DNA of 8,754 nucleotides from UBA2253 sp964646985 (GTDB taxonomy: Bacteria > Bacillota_I > Bacilli_A > ML615J-28 > CAG-698): NCBI GenBank assembly GCA_964646985.1, contig CAZYFI010000054.1:1-8754 (forward strand). Reading direction: 5' to 3'. The position numbers and the translations under genes were made by a program. Numbering within the stretch: the first letter of the stretch is position 1; each line of letters starts with the position of its first letter. Under the pieces are notes generated by a model, which saw only the letters and a program-made list of their open reading frames with translations, was not told where the DNA came from and ran no database searches. Below are positions 1 to 7,020 of this stretch, piece by piece.

Positions 1-42
1 TGTTCCAAAGCTGTTTTTATCGGTGGCTTTGTCAACGGTCTG

Positions 43-62
43 AAGGTGCCAAAAGGCACCTT
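43..62. repeat. Perfect 8-bp hairpin downstream of pduL
   Basis: The arms AAGGTGCC and GGCACCTT are perfectly complementary around an AAAA loop (TTTT on the minus strand), starting 3 nt after the pduL stop codon. Read on the minus strand the hairpin is followed only by TT and then CAGACCG, so it lacks the long T run of an intrinsic terminator. It could be a weak or factor-assisted terminator, a 3' stabilising stem, or the end of a dispersed palindromic element. The flank at 1-42 is visibly more GC-rich than the surrounding intergenic DNA, and I see no gene in it. Confidence 0.6.
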
Positions 63-65
63 GTA

Positions 66-641
66 TTATTTGATAATTTCTCCCCACGTTTGCATTCCTA
101 CACTTCCTGCATTTGATTCATCGGTATCAATATGCATGGCTGCAGAAAAATCACTTCGAACACGAACGACAACATCACCAAATATAATGGAGCGATTGTC
201 ATTGTGTACTTTTACCATAACTACTTGTTTGTCTTCTAACCCAAGCGCTTTTGCTTCTTCGATGCTCAAATGCACATGGCGTTTGGCAACGATGAGTCCT
301 TCAGGAATTTCAACTTGACCACAAGGACCAATGATAGTACATCCTGGAGTTTTTTCAATATCTCCTGATTCGCGGATAACAATATCAAATCCAAGCATAC
401 GCGCATCGGTTGCAGAAACCTCAACTTGTGTTTTCTTTCTTGTTGGTCCTAGGATAGAGACATTAGGAATGCTCTTCTTGGGTCCTACAATCGTAACTTT
501 TTCTTCCGCAGCAAATTGTCCTGGTTGTGACAATGGCTTTTTGGGTGTTAATTTTGCATTTGGTCCAAATAAAATTGCTAAATCGGCTTCAGACACGTGG
601 ACATGTCGCGCTGAAGTTTCTACTAAAATTTTGTTTTCCAT
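66..641 (-). CDS. pduL: PduL-type phosphate acyltransferase (phosphotransacetylase)
   Basis: A 191-residue protein of the PduL family, which transfers an acyl group between CoA and phosphate (acetyl-CoA or propanoyl-CoA to the acyl phosphate). Two tandem PduL domains are visible. The first carries SARHVHVS (residues 10-17) and the second KRHVHLS (120-126), followed by AMHIDTDESNA (168-178). These histidine clusters are the family's zinc-binding active site, with H13, H15, H122, H124 and H170 the likely ligands. Length is normal for a PduL without a targeting extension: the catalytic domain begins almost at residue 1, so the amphipathic N-terminal peptide of microcompartment forms is absent. 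This points to a cytosolic enzyme working with an acetate kinase, as a substitute for Pta (inference). The chosen ATG at 641 has GAGGAG 4 nt upstream. An upstream ATG at 674 would lie inside the preceding gene and has no such site. The gene is tightly coupled to the large membrane-anchored gene before it. Confidence 0.93.
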   Translation of the reverse strand: MENKILVETSARHVHVSEADLAILFGPNAKLTPKKPLSQPGQFAAEEKVTIVGPKKSIPNVSILGPTRKKTQVEVSATDARMLGFDIVIRESGDIEKTPGCTIIGPCGQVEIPEGLIVAKRHVHLSIEEAKALGLEDKQVVMVKVHNDNRSIIFGDVVVRVRSDFSAAMHIDTDESNAGSVGMQTWGEIIK

Positions 642-645
642 TTTA

Positions 646-651
646 CTCCTC
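646..651 (-). promoter_or_regulatory. Ribosome binding site of pduL, abutting the upstream stop codon
   Basis: GAGGAG on the minus strand lies 4 nt from the pduL ATG and directly after the TAA stop (652-654) of the 879-residue protein gene. This fixes the pduL start at 641 rather than 674. It also suggests that ribosomes finishing the upstream gene feed translation of pduL. Confidence 0.8.
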
Positions 652-3291
652 TTAATTTCCAAATAAACTTCCATACAAAGTAGCTAAATCAACAGATCCA
701 GATGAGGACTCTAATTGATCTAAAAATACTTGTTGATTTTCTTCATCTAATCCTTGTAAGGCATCAATTAATGCTTGTGTATCTTCTTCTGTTAGTTCCT
801 GTCCCGGATCACTTAGTATTTGTTGAATATCATCGAGTGTTTCTGTTAATTCTGTGATTGCAGCAGCTTGATCGGGGTCGGTTGTATCAAAAGCAGTTTC
901 ATCAACAAAATCAGTTCCTAATACTGTTTCTACACTTGTGGTGACAGAATCAATGAGTAATCCTAGTGCAGGATCTGTGTGGGTAACTACTACTTCAAAT
1001 GCATCTTGCACAATGCGAATCTTATCTACTGTAAGTGGGGTAGACGAACCACCAACGCTCATGAAACTAGTAAATACTTCTTTTTCAATAATCAAACTTT
1101 GATTGATAGAATCATAAGTCATTAGCCCTAAATTAGAAATATTGTTTCCTAACATATCCAATAAGAATCCATTGTCAACTGAGGTTTGACCTAATCCAAT
1201 TTCATCGGCTAATACCAATGTAATTTCATCTTCAAGCGCTGTTGTTTGCACTGTGGTTGGTAATGTAATGACTGTTTGTAATTGATTGATTTCTACAACA
1301 AATTTAATCGCTGTGTGCACAGGTCCAAACTCTAAGAAAATGCCTGTTACTTCGTACGTAAATGCTGTTACACCATCAGGAAGTGTTGTAGTGTTACTGA
1401 ATCCTTGGTAGCCGTTTGTTTGTTGATATAACAAACGATTAAAATCAGAATTTGAGAAACTAATTTTTTGCTCTGAACCCGCAAGTCCACTAATAACCAT
1501 TGTTTGTGTTTTGTTTTTAATGAATGTATTGGTATCAAATGGAGTAGCAGCCTCAAGCAATTTGGCGGTCACATCTTCAGTGGTTTGAATCTTTCCTAAA
1601 TCAATTCCAAACGATATGGCTCCATTTGCATCTAGGTTTGCACCAGTTAAGTCAAGTGTTAGCATTTGTTCTTCTTTGATGATTCCTAACAAATCAGCAA
1701 GAGATCCATCTGTACCAAATTCATCTAAGAAAGTATTGCTATCGATGACCAAACGATTATCAATCATCGTGATGACTGTCATTTCTGATCCACCTAAGGC
1801 ATCTTGTAATAAATTTAAAATAGAAGTTTTCATAGAATCAGAAAAAGCAATCGTCCCCATGCGTAGTTCATCAAAATCAGCTTCAATTTTTGAATCAACA
1901 GTTGAAGTGTTTGTAAAATTAGTAAAGAGACTCATTTGACGACCATTGAAATTAAAGATTACTTTGAATCCCAATTTATCGTCAATGATGTCAAGCCAAA
2001 CAGCTTCAACGCCAGCATAAATTACTTTTTTGACTCCTTCATCATCATAAAATGTATTGAATCCCATGCCAACTAAACCGTTGGAATAGAGCAATTGATT
2101 GATTAAATCTTCAGAAATGTCTAAAGAAATTTCTGCATCCGTCAAATCCGCCAGCTCGGCATATAGTTCATTGGAAATATCTGCTGCCAAATCAACATTC
2201 AAAGCGACCACCAAACCAGTGTAAGCAGGAATATTTGCTGAAGATATCCCAATGCTTGTAAAATCAAGTGTAGCAATCAATGTTTGTTCTGTAGCATCTA
2301 AATTGGCATATCCATTGATGACATATTTGCTCATCACATCAAAATGCTCGATTGGATTGGCAACAAGCAAAGCTGCCATTTTTGTTTGATATTGATTATA
2401 ATCTAACTTATAAGTAGGAGTTCCATCAGTTAAAGCGTCATACTTCACATCTGATAAATTGATTTTTGCACCAAAAACCAAATCTTCTCCATCCTCAAAT
2501 ACACCAAAAGCAAATAAATCATTATCGGATCCCGTTAATACACCAATCAGTTGACCGAGTAATTCATTTTGTGGTTCTTCTCCCTCACCAGCAGTTAAGC
2601 TAACTAACATATCACCGATATCACTTTTCGCAAGTGTGAAAGAAAAATCTTCTTCATTAAACACAATTGGTAAATTGCTTTCTTCAATTTGATCATTGAT
2701 CATATCTGTTATTTGAAAGCTCTTTAATATTGGGCTTAAAATCATTTTCCCAAGTGTCCCAAGCAAGTTAAATTTACCAACACCAAGTCGAGAAATTTGA
2801 AATTTGTATACACCTTGATCTTCGGTAATTGTTAAACCAAAGTTAATGCTTGTTTTAATGCCTAATGCTTCCGCAGTGACATAAATGGAAACTTGATTTC
2901 CAATTATTTTTGCATAAGCATGGCGAAGAGTAGCTACTTTGCCACCAACTACAGGTACTTCTGCTGGTATTGGCATCTCCTGAATTACAGTGTCAGTTGG
3001 AGAAGTTGTTTTATAATAATTCGGATTATAGTTCTCACGAATGGCAGCAAATAGTAACAAGTTGAGATCTTCTTCATTAAAACCAAGATAAATCACATCT
3101 TCTTCTGATTCCAAAGCTCTTGCCATCATTTTCGCAAGTTGGGATTGCATCGTTATATCATCTGTATATAAATCAACCGGAGCTTCATCGCGTGCATCCG
3201 ATATCTGATAATATAAAATGCCCACAGGTACGACTACGGTAATGACCAAAAAAATAAAAATTCCAAAGAGAAATTTAAAAAAACCTTTCAT
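652..3291 (-). CDS. Large membrane-anchored extracytoplasmic protein with three YpmS-like modules
   Basis: An 879-residue protein I cannot name. Residues 1-30 form a short basic start and one hydrophobic segment (about 8-28) with no lipobox cysteine, so it is probably a signal anchor with the rest outside the membrane. The body repeats one pattern three times. Each unit opens with a strand and a D-x-N-x-L-L helix motif (GFNEEDLNLLL 70-80, DISEDLINQLLY 391-402, SFSNSDFNRLLY 611-622). Amphipathic beta strands follow (about 121-156, 422-460 and 642-680), then a G-x-G-x or similar turn, and then a helix and strands. This layout resembles the single YpmS/DUF2140 domain of Bacillota, whose function is unknown to me; the resemblance is by eye. 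The C-terminal 105 or so residues are rich in Asp, Glu, Gln and Thr and look like a flexible acidic tail. There are no catalytic motifs and no sortase signal. The ATG has GGAGGA 9 nt upstream. It could be a lipid- or envelope-binding scaffold (inference). Confidence 0.85.
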   Translation of the reverse strand: MKGFFKFLFGIFIFLVITVVVPVGILYYQISDARDEAPVDLYTDDITMQSQLAKMMARALESEEDVIYLGFNEEDLNLLLFAAIRENYNPNYYKTTSPTDTVIQEMPIPAEVPVVGGKVATLRHAYAKIIGNQVSIYVTAEALGIKTSINFGLTITEDQGVYKFQISRLGVGKFNLLGTLGKMILSPILKSFQITDMINDQIEESNLPIVFNEEDFSFTLAKSDIGDMLVSLTAGEGEEPQNELLGQLIGVLTGSDNDLFAFGVFEDGEDLVFGAKINLSDVKYDALTDGTPTYKLDYNQYQTKMAALLVANPIEHFDVMSKYVINGYANLDATEQTLIATLDFTSIGISSANIPAYTGLVVALNVDLAADISNELYAELADLTDAEISLDISEDLINQLLYSNGLVGMGFNTFYDDEGVKKVIYAGVEAVWLDIIDDKLGFKVIFNFNGRQMSLFTNFTNTSTVDSKIEADFDELRMGTIAFSDSMKTSILNLLQDALGGSEMTVITMIDNRLVIDSNTFLDEFGTDGSLADLLGIIKEEQMLTLDLTGANLDANGAISFGIDLGKIQTTEDVTAKLLEAATPFDTNTFIKNKTQTMVISGLAGSEQKISFSNSDFNRLLYQQTNGYQGFSNTTTLPDGVTAFTYEVTGIFLEFGPVHTAIKFVVEINQLQTVITLPTTVQTTALEDEITLVLADEIGLGQTSVDNGFLLDMLGNNISNLGLMTYDSINQSLIIEKEVFTSFMSVGGSSTPLTVDKIRIVQDAFEVVVTHTDPALGLLIDSVTTSVETVLGTDFVDETAFDTTDPDQAAAITELTETLDDIQQILSDPGQELTEEDTQALIDALQGLDEENQQVFLDQLESSSGSVDLATLYGSLFGN
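976..3093 (-). repeat. Three diverged repeat modules within the 879-residue protein
   Basis: At protein level the modules span about residues 67-282 (DNA 2446-3093), 387-565 (1597-2133) and 609-772 (976-1467). Landmarks recur in the same order: an opening S/N-x-x-D-x-N-x-L-L helix, then a strand pair around a G-x-K-x-x-x-F or similar core, then an M/F-x-x-D/E...L-V/I strand followed by a helix (for example DNRLVIDSNTF at 511 and QSLIIEKEVF at 731). Module 1 carries a further strand-rich stretch (about 283-384) before module 2. The DNA itself shows no obvious repeat, so the duplication is old. Boundaries are approximate and made by eye. Confidence 0.55.
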
Positions 3292-3300
3292 TTTATTTTG

Positions 3301-3306
3301 TCCTCC
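3301..3306 (-). promoter_or_regulatory. Ribosome binding site of the 879-residue protein gene
   Basis: GGAGGA on the minus strand, 9 nt before the ATG at 3291. It supports the assigned start. Confidence 0.75.
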
Positions 3307-3312
3307 ATATAA

Positions 3313-3344
3313 ATTATATCACAAAAGTCAACATTATTGTATCA
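3313..3344 (-). promoter_or_regulatory. Candidate extended -10 promoters for the 879-residue protein gene
   Basis: Two extended -10 elements of form TGnTAnAAT occur in the 54-nt gap after the kinase-like gene. TGATATAAT lies at 3313-3321 and TGATACAAT at 3336-3344. Neither has a good -35 hexamer at 17 nt. The proximal element would start transcription almost at the Shine-Dalgarno sequence (about 3306). The distal one leaves a leader of about 20 nt and is therefore more comfortable. Either would let the large gene and pduL be expressed independently of the upstream kinase-like gene. Confidence 0.45.
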
Positions 3345-3345
3345 T

Positions 3346-3909
3346 TTATACATTGCGCGATTTGCATCTTGATTGGTATAAATGATATATCTTTTCCGCC
3401 AAATCATCCAATGAAATCTGATAGCTTTTCATGATATAGTCAATTTTACCAATTTTGCTTTTATCGAAGACCAGTTCATCATTTGCCAATCTTCTTTCTA
3501 TATCATCCAAACAATCTTTCCGAATAATCATACGATTTTTCCGTTCTTCTTTCGGAGCTTCAAGAAATATCGATACAATTTTATCAGGCATTTTTGAATA
3601 AAATGCGTGTAATCCATTGGGATCAAGTACAACAACTTTTTCATCGCTTACATCTTTCTTTAAAGTTCCGTAAAAATTATTATTATAAAAAGTTGTTTCT
3701 ACAAATTCCCCTTTGTCTTTTCGATCTAAAAAATCACTGACCGACAAAAAATGATAGTCAACGCCATCGATTTCTTGGGGACGAATCAATCTTGTAGTAC
3801 AAGTAACTAATTTTTTCATCGCATATTGGTTGATTAATATTTTTGCAATTTCTGTTTTTCCACTCGCAGATGGACCAATTAAAACTAACATACGCCTCCT
3901 TTGTATCAT
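3346..3909 (-). CDS. Guanylate-kinase-like P-loop protein
   Basis: A 187-residue protein with the guanylate kinase fold signature. GPSASGKT (12-19) is the Walker A loop that binds ATP phosphates. TTR with R43, E46 and DYHF (38-54) matches the GMP-binding stretch of Gmk, and GEFVE (67-71) with NFYGT (78-82) supply the usual Glu and Tyr. Residues 129-140 (an R-K...R-R segment) sit where the lid arginines lie. Departures from canonical Gmk are LDPNG (95-99) where LDxDxQG is usual, and KTE after the P-loop Gly where GT or ST is usual. It may be the cell's GMP kinase (GMP + ATP to GDP + ADP) or a paralogue with another nucleotide substrate, so I withhold a gene symbol. The start is ambiguous. ATG 3909 has AAGGA at 6-nt spacing. 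The internal ATG 3891 has a perfect AAAGGAGG, but only 3 nt away, giving 181 residues; the arginine codons AGG AGG of the longer form may be that site. It diverges from purB. Confidence 0.82.
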   Translation of the reverse strand: MIQRRRMLVLIGPSASGKTEIAKILINQYAMKKLVTCTTRLIRPQEIDGVDYHFLSVSDFLDRKDKGEFVETTFYNNNFYGTLKKDVSDEKVVVLDPNGLHAFYSKMPDKIVSIFLEAPKEERKNRMIIRKDCLDDIERRLANDELVFDKSKIGKIDYIMKSYQISLDDLAEKIYHLYQSRCKSRNV

Positions 3910-3933
3910 TGTTCATCCTTTTTTCATGTCTCT

Positions 3934-3962
3934 ATTTTACTCGTTATTCAAGGATTATTCAA
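3934..3962 (-). promoter_or_regulatory. Promoter of the guanylate-kinase-like gene
   Basis: On the minus strand TTGAAT (3957-3962) and TAAAAT (3934-3939) are separated by exactly 17 nt, a good sigma-A-type pair. The predicted transcript start is near 3927, about 18 nt before the ATG at 3909. It runs back to back with the purB promoter. Confidence 0.6.
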
Positions 3963-3990
3963 TAATTTTCTTTATTTATCATGGTGGCTT

Positions 3991-3999
3991 TGATATAAT
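3991..3999 (+). promoter_or_regulatory. Extended -10 promoter of the purB-purA-NUDIX operon
   Basis: TGATATAAT is an exact extended -10 element. At 17-nt spacing the -35 position holds only TTTATT (3971-3976), a poor match. Transcription would begin near 4006, at the Shine-Dalgarno sequence AGGTG (4006-4010), giving a very short leader. There is therefore no room for a purine riboswitch, and I see no PurR-type box. Confidence 0.6.
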
Positions 4000-4016
4000 A
4001 CAAATAGGTGAAAAAT

Positions 4017-5321
4017 ATGATTGAACGCTACCTTATGAAAGACATGAAACATATATGGACGGATGATAACAAGTACCAAACATGGTGGGCTGTAGAACTT
4101 GCTGTACTTCAGGCTTATGTGCAAGAAGGCATCATTCCCCAAAAAGATTATGACCAAATTGTCCAGCATGCTCAAGTGAAACCAGATAGAATTTCTGAAC
4201 TAGAAAGTGTGCTTCACCATGATGTCATTGCTTTTACACGCCAAATCAGTGAAACACTTGGCGAAGAGAAAAAATGGGTTCATTATGGTCTTACTTCTAC
4301 TGATGTGGTTGATACAGCCAATGCTCTACTCATAAAACAAGCAAACGACCTCATTGAACAGGGAATTTGTGATTTTTTAAATCAACTTAAAAAAATGGCC
4401 TTGCACTACAAAAACACTCCTTGCATAGGAAGAACACATGGAATCCATGCTGAGGTTACTTCTTTTGGATTAAAATGGGCTCTTTACTATGATGAAATGA
4501 AACGTAACTTAACAAGATTTCTCCAAGTAAGAAAAGAAATCGAAGTTGGTAAATTAAGTGGCGCAGTAGGTAACTTCGCAAACTTAAACCCAAAAATCGA
4601 ATTGTTAGCTTGTAACATACTCAACATTGGTTGTGCCGATATTGCAACGCAAGTCATTTCTCGCGATCGTTATGCGCACTATTTTATGGTGTTATCTCTC
4701 ATTGCATCCGCAATTGAAAAGATTGCTCTAGAAGTGCGCCATTTGAGTTGCACAGAAATCGGCGAAGTACAAGAATTTTTTGATATCAATCAAAAAGGAT
4801 CAAGCGCCATGCCACATAAAAAAAATCCTATTTCTAGTGAGAATATTTGTGGCATTGCAAGAATGATGCGAAGTTATGTGCAAGTTTCTTTAGAAAACAA
4901 TGCTTTGTGGCATGAACGCGATATTTCTCATTCCTCAACAGAGCGATTCTTGTTACCAGATGCCACTGGCTTATTATATTATATGTTGAAGCGATATCGT
5001 AGCACATTATCAAAATTACAAGTTTTTCCAGAAGTAATGCAAAAGAACATCAATTATACCAATGGTGTGATTTTTTCTGGGCAAGTCGTATCCTTACTCA
5101 TTCAAAAACAATTAAGCCGTGAAGAAAGCTATGACTTTGTACAAAAAGCAGCAAAACAATCTCTTTCTTTGCATCAATCGTTTGAACAAGTATTGTGGGA
5201 TCATGGCATCTTTCAATGGGTTACAAAGCAAGAATTGCTTGATTGTATGAAGCAAGAACATTATTTAAAACATATTCCATATATTTATGAAAGATTGCAG
5301 TTAGGAGAAAATCATGAATAA
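4017..5321 (+). CDS. purB: Adenylosuccinate lyase
   Basis: A 434-residue fumarase/aspartase-superfamily enzyme. It splits adenylosuccinate into AMP and fumarate, and SAICAR into AICAR and fumarate in purine synthesis. The N-terminus MIERY and the length match the Bacillota PurB type. Visible active-site elements are LHHDVIAF with H68, TSTD (93-96), GRTHG with the general-acid H141, and the superfamily signature SSAMPHKKNP (262-271), whose first serines sit in the flexible catalytic loop. The ATG at 4017 is preferred over the in-frame GTG at 4008. Family members start with this MIERY sequence, and AGGTG (4006-4010), which overlaps that GTG, forms the ribosome binding site 6 nt before the ATG. 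It is first in the operon, and its last 8 nt overlap purA, which makes its substrate. Intact, with no missing key residue that I can see. Confidence 0.97.
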   Translation: MIERYLMKDMKHIWTDDNKYQTWWAVELAVLQAYVQEGIIPQKDYDQIVQHAQVKPDRISELESVLHHDVIAFTRQISETLGEEKKWVHYGLTSTDVVDTANALLIKQANDLIEQGICDFLNQLKKMALHYKNTPCIGRTHGIHAEVTSFGLKWALYYDEMKRNLTRFLQVRKEIEVGKLSGAVGNFANLNPKIELLACNILNIGCADIATQVISRDRYAHYFMVLSLIASAIEKIALEVRHLSCTEIGEVQEFFDINQKGSSAMPHKKNPISSENICGIARMMRSYVQVSLENNALWHERDISHSSTERFLLPDATGLLYYMLKRYRSTLSKLQVFPEVMQKNINYTNGVIFSGQVVSLLIQKQLSREESYDFVQKAAKQSLSLHQSFEQVLWDHGIFQWVTKQELLDCMKQEHYLKHIPYIYERLQLGENHE

Positions 5322-6594
5322 AACTGTTGTTGTTGTTGGTTCTCAATGGGGTGATGAGGGCAAAGGCAAAATTACTCATTATTTGAGTGAACAAGTTGAC
5401 TATGTTGTTCGTTACCAAGGGGGAGACAATGCTGGACATACGATTAAATTTAGTGGAGTTACCTATAAACTTCATTTGATTCCTTCGGGTATTTTTAATC
5501 CACAAGTAACCAACGTTCTTGGAAACGGAATGGTGATTAATCCCCGAAATTTCTTAAGTGAAATTGCTTTATTAAAATCCCAAGGTTTTGCTTGTGAAAA
5601 TGTGTTGATTAGTGACAGAGCTCATGTTTTATTTGATTATCACGTTTTATTTGATGGGCTTAAAGAAGAACGTCTTGGCTCAAATCTTGTTGGAACAACC
5701 AAAAAGGGAATTGGTCCCGCATATACTGATAAAATAGCTCGCGATGGAATTCGCATGGTTGATTTTATCAGTGACGATTTTTTCTCTATTCTTAGAGACA
5801 AAGTGCAAGATAAAAACCGCGAGCTCGTTGCTATGAAAAAAGAGCCAATTAACTTTTTATCCCTGTATCAAGAATATCAAACCATTGCTGAACAAATCGC
5901 TCCTTATGTTTGTGATACGGTTAGTTTGCTGAATCAAGCTTATGACCAAGGAAGGAAAATTTTGTTTGAGGGAGCACAAGGAGCATTGCTAGATGTTGAC
6001 TTTGGATCCTATCCTTTTGTTACTTCCTCTAATCCTTCAGCTGGTGGTGTTTGTATTGGCACAGGGCTTGGTCCAACTAAAATTGATTCTGTTATTGGCG
6101 TAGTAAAAGCATATTCTACTCGTGTTGGCAGTGGATGCTTTCCGACTGAATTTGAAGATGAAACAGCAATGTACATTCGCAAAACTGGAAATGAATATGG
6201 AACTACGACGAAAAGGCCAAGAAGAATTGGCTGGTTTGATGGTGTTGTCATTCAATATAGTAAAATGATCAACGGTTTAACCGGTATTTCTTTGATGCTA
6301 CTTGATGTTTTAACAGGTCTTGAAACCATTAAACTTTGTACTGCATATAAAATTGCCGGAAAAACATTGCACACCATTCCAGCATCTACGAGAGAGTATG
6401 AGCGTTGTGTTCCTGTTTATGAAGAATATCCTGGTTGGAAAGAAGATATCACGCACGTTACGAGTTTTGAAGAATTGCCAGAAAATGCAAAAAACTATAT
6501 TCGTCGGATTGAAGCCATCACAGGATTAGATGTTGTTATCTTTTCAGTTGGACCTGATAAAACCCAAACAATCATTCGAAAAGAACTGTTTTGA
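5314..6594 (+). CDS. purA: Adenylosuccinate synthetase
   Basis: A 426-residue GTP-dependent ligase joining IMP and aspartate to form adenylosuccinate, the committed step to AMP. GDEGKGK (13-19, with D14 and K17) is the GTP phosphate loop. NAGHT (39-43, H42 catalytic) and GIGPAYTDK (132-140) bind IMP. EGAQGALLDVDFG (219-231) and TRVGSGCFPTE (269-279) are conserved core segments. SVGPDKTQT (411-419) contacts guanine. The aspartate-binding loop reads YGTTTKRPRR (295-304), with Lys at 300 where B. subtilis, S. aureus and E. coli have Gly. The rest of the loop, including the arginines, is intact, so I expect an active enzyme. The start ATG overlaps the purB end and has AGGAG 6 nt upstream. Translation is probably coupled. 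Its TGA stop shows that TGA is not read as Trp here. Confidence 0.97.
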   Translation: MNKTVVVVGSQWGDEGKGKITHYLSEQVDYVVRYQGGDNAGHTIKFSGVTYKLHLIPSGIFNPQVTNVLGNGMVINPRNFLSEIALLKSQGFACENVLISDRAHVLFDYHVLFDGLKEERLGSNLVGTTKKGIGPAYTDKIARDGIRMVDFISDDFFSILRDKVQDKNRELVAMKKEPINFLSLYQEYQTIAEQIAPYVCDTVSLLNQAYDQGRKILFEGAQGALLDVDFGSYPFVTSSNPSAGGVCIGTGLGPTKIDSVIGVVKAYSTRVGSGCFPTEFEDETAMYIRKTGNEYGTTTKRPRRIGWFDGVVIQYSKMINGLTGISLMLLDVLTGLETIKLCTAYKIAGKTLHTIPASTREYERCVPVYEEYPGWKEDITHVTSFEELPENAKNYIRRIEAITGLDVVIFSVGPDKTQTIIRKELF

Positions 6595-6600
6595 GGTTAT

Positions 6601-7020
6601 ATGCAAGGATATAATGTCATCATGGTTTATACCAACGATTTACAACATCTGCTGATGTGCAAACGTACCAAAGATCCTTACTTGGGTCTGTATAATCTTG
6701 TTGGTGGAAAAATCGAGCCAGAGGAAACGGGAATTGAGGCTGCATATCGTGAATTGCATGAAGAAACAGGCATTACGAATCAGGATATTGAACTTCTTCA
6801 TCTGTTCGATCTTACTTATTATTACCAAGACTGTTATGTAGAGGTATATGTCGGACAACTAAAACATGAAGTTACACTCATTGAAGAAAAACATCATTTA
6901 TTTTGGTCCGACTTAAAACAAAACTTTTTTGGACCAGAGTATGCTGGTGAAGGCAATATTGGTCATATGGTCGAACAAGTACGATTGTATCAAGACAAAC
7001 TTTTTCAAAAAAAATCCTAA
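6601..7020 (+). CDS. NUDIX hydrolase, MutT-like
   Basis: A 139-residue protein with a complete Nudix box at residues 36-58. G36, five residues, E42, seven residues, then R50-E51-L-H-E54-E55-T-G57-I fit GX5EX7REUXEEXGU exactly. The glutamates bind the divalent metal used to hydrolyse a nucleoside diphosphate linked to another moiety. The box is preceded by YNLVGG, as in small MutT-type enzymes often annotated as 8-oxo-dGTP diphosphatases, but the sequence alone does not settle the substrate. It is third in the operon, 6 nt after purA. Its Shine-Dalgarno GAGG (6593-6596) overlaps the purA TGA, so translation is probably coupled. The stop codon lies inside the left arm of the terminator hairpin. 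Co-expression with purA suggests sanitation or turnover of purine nucleotides (inference). Confidence 0.9.
   Translation: MQGYNVIMVYTNDLQHLLMCKRTKDPYLGLYNLVGGKIEPEETGIEAAYRELHEETGITNQDIELLHLFDLTYYYQDCYVEVYVGQLKHEVTLIEEKHHLFWSDLKQNFFGPEYAGEGNIGHMVEQVRLYQDKLFQKKS

Noticed and set aside
66..641. A microcompartment (propanediol utilisation) locus
   Set aside because: No shell proteins, diol dehydratase or aldehyde dehydrogenase genes are present, and PduL lacks a targeting peptide.
46..666. Plus-strand open frames across pduL (46-318 and 331-666)
   Set aside because: They are antisense to a clear PduL gene, have no ribosome binding site and show no recognisable protein features.
1616..1939. Plus-strand open frame of 107 codons inside the large-protein gene
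   Set aside because: It is a shadow of the minus-strand coding frame, with low-complexity Ser/Lys content and no start signals.
3324..3329. TTGACT as a -35 element for the large-protein gene
   Set aside because: It lies only 7 nt from TATAAT. At 17-nt spacing there would be no -10, and the start would fall inside the gene.
3910..4016. Possible purine riboswitch or PurR operator upstream of purB
   Set aside because: The promoter lies directly before the ribosome binding site, leaving no leader for an aptamer. No PurBox-like sequence was seen.
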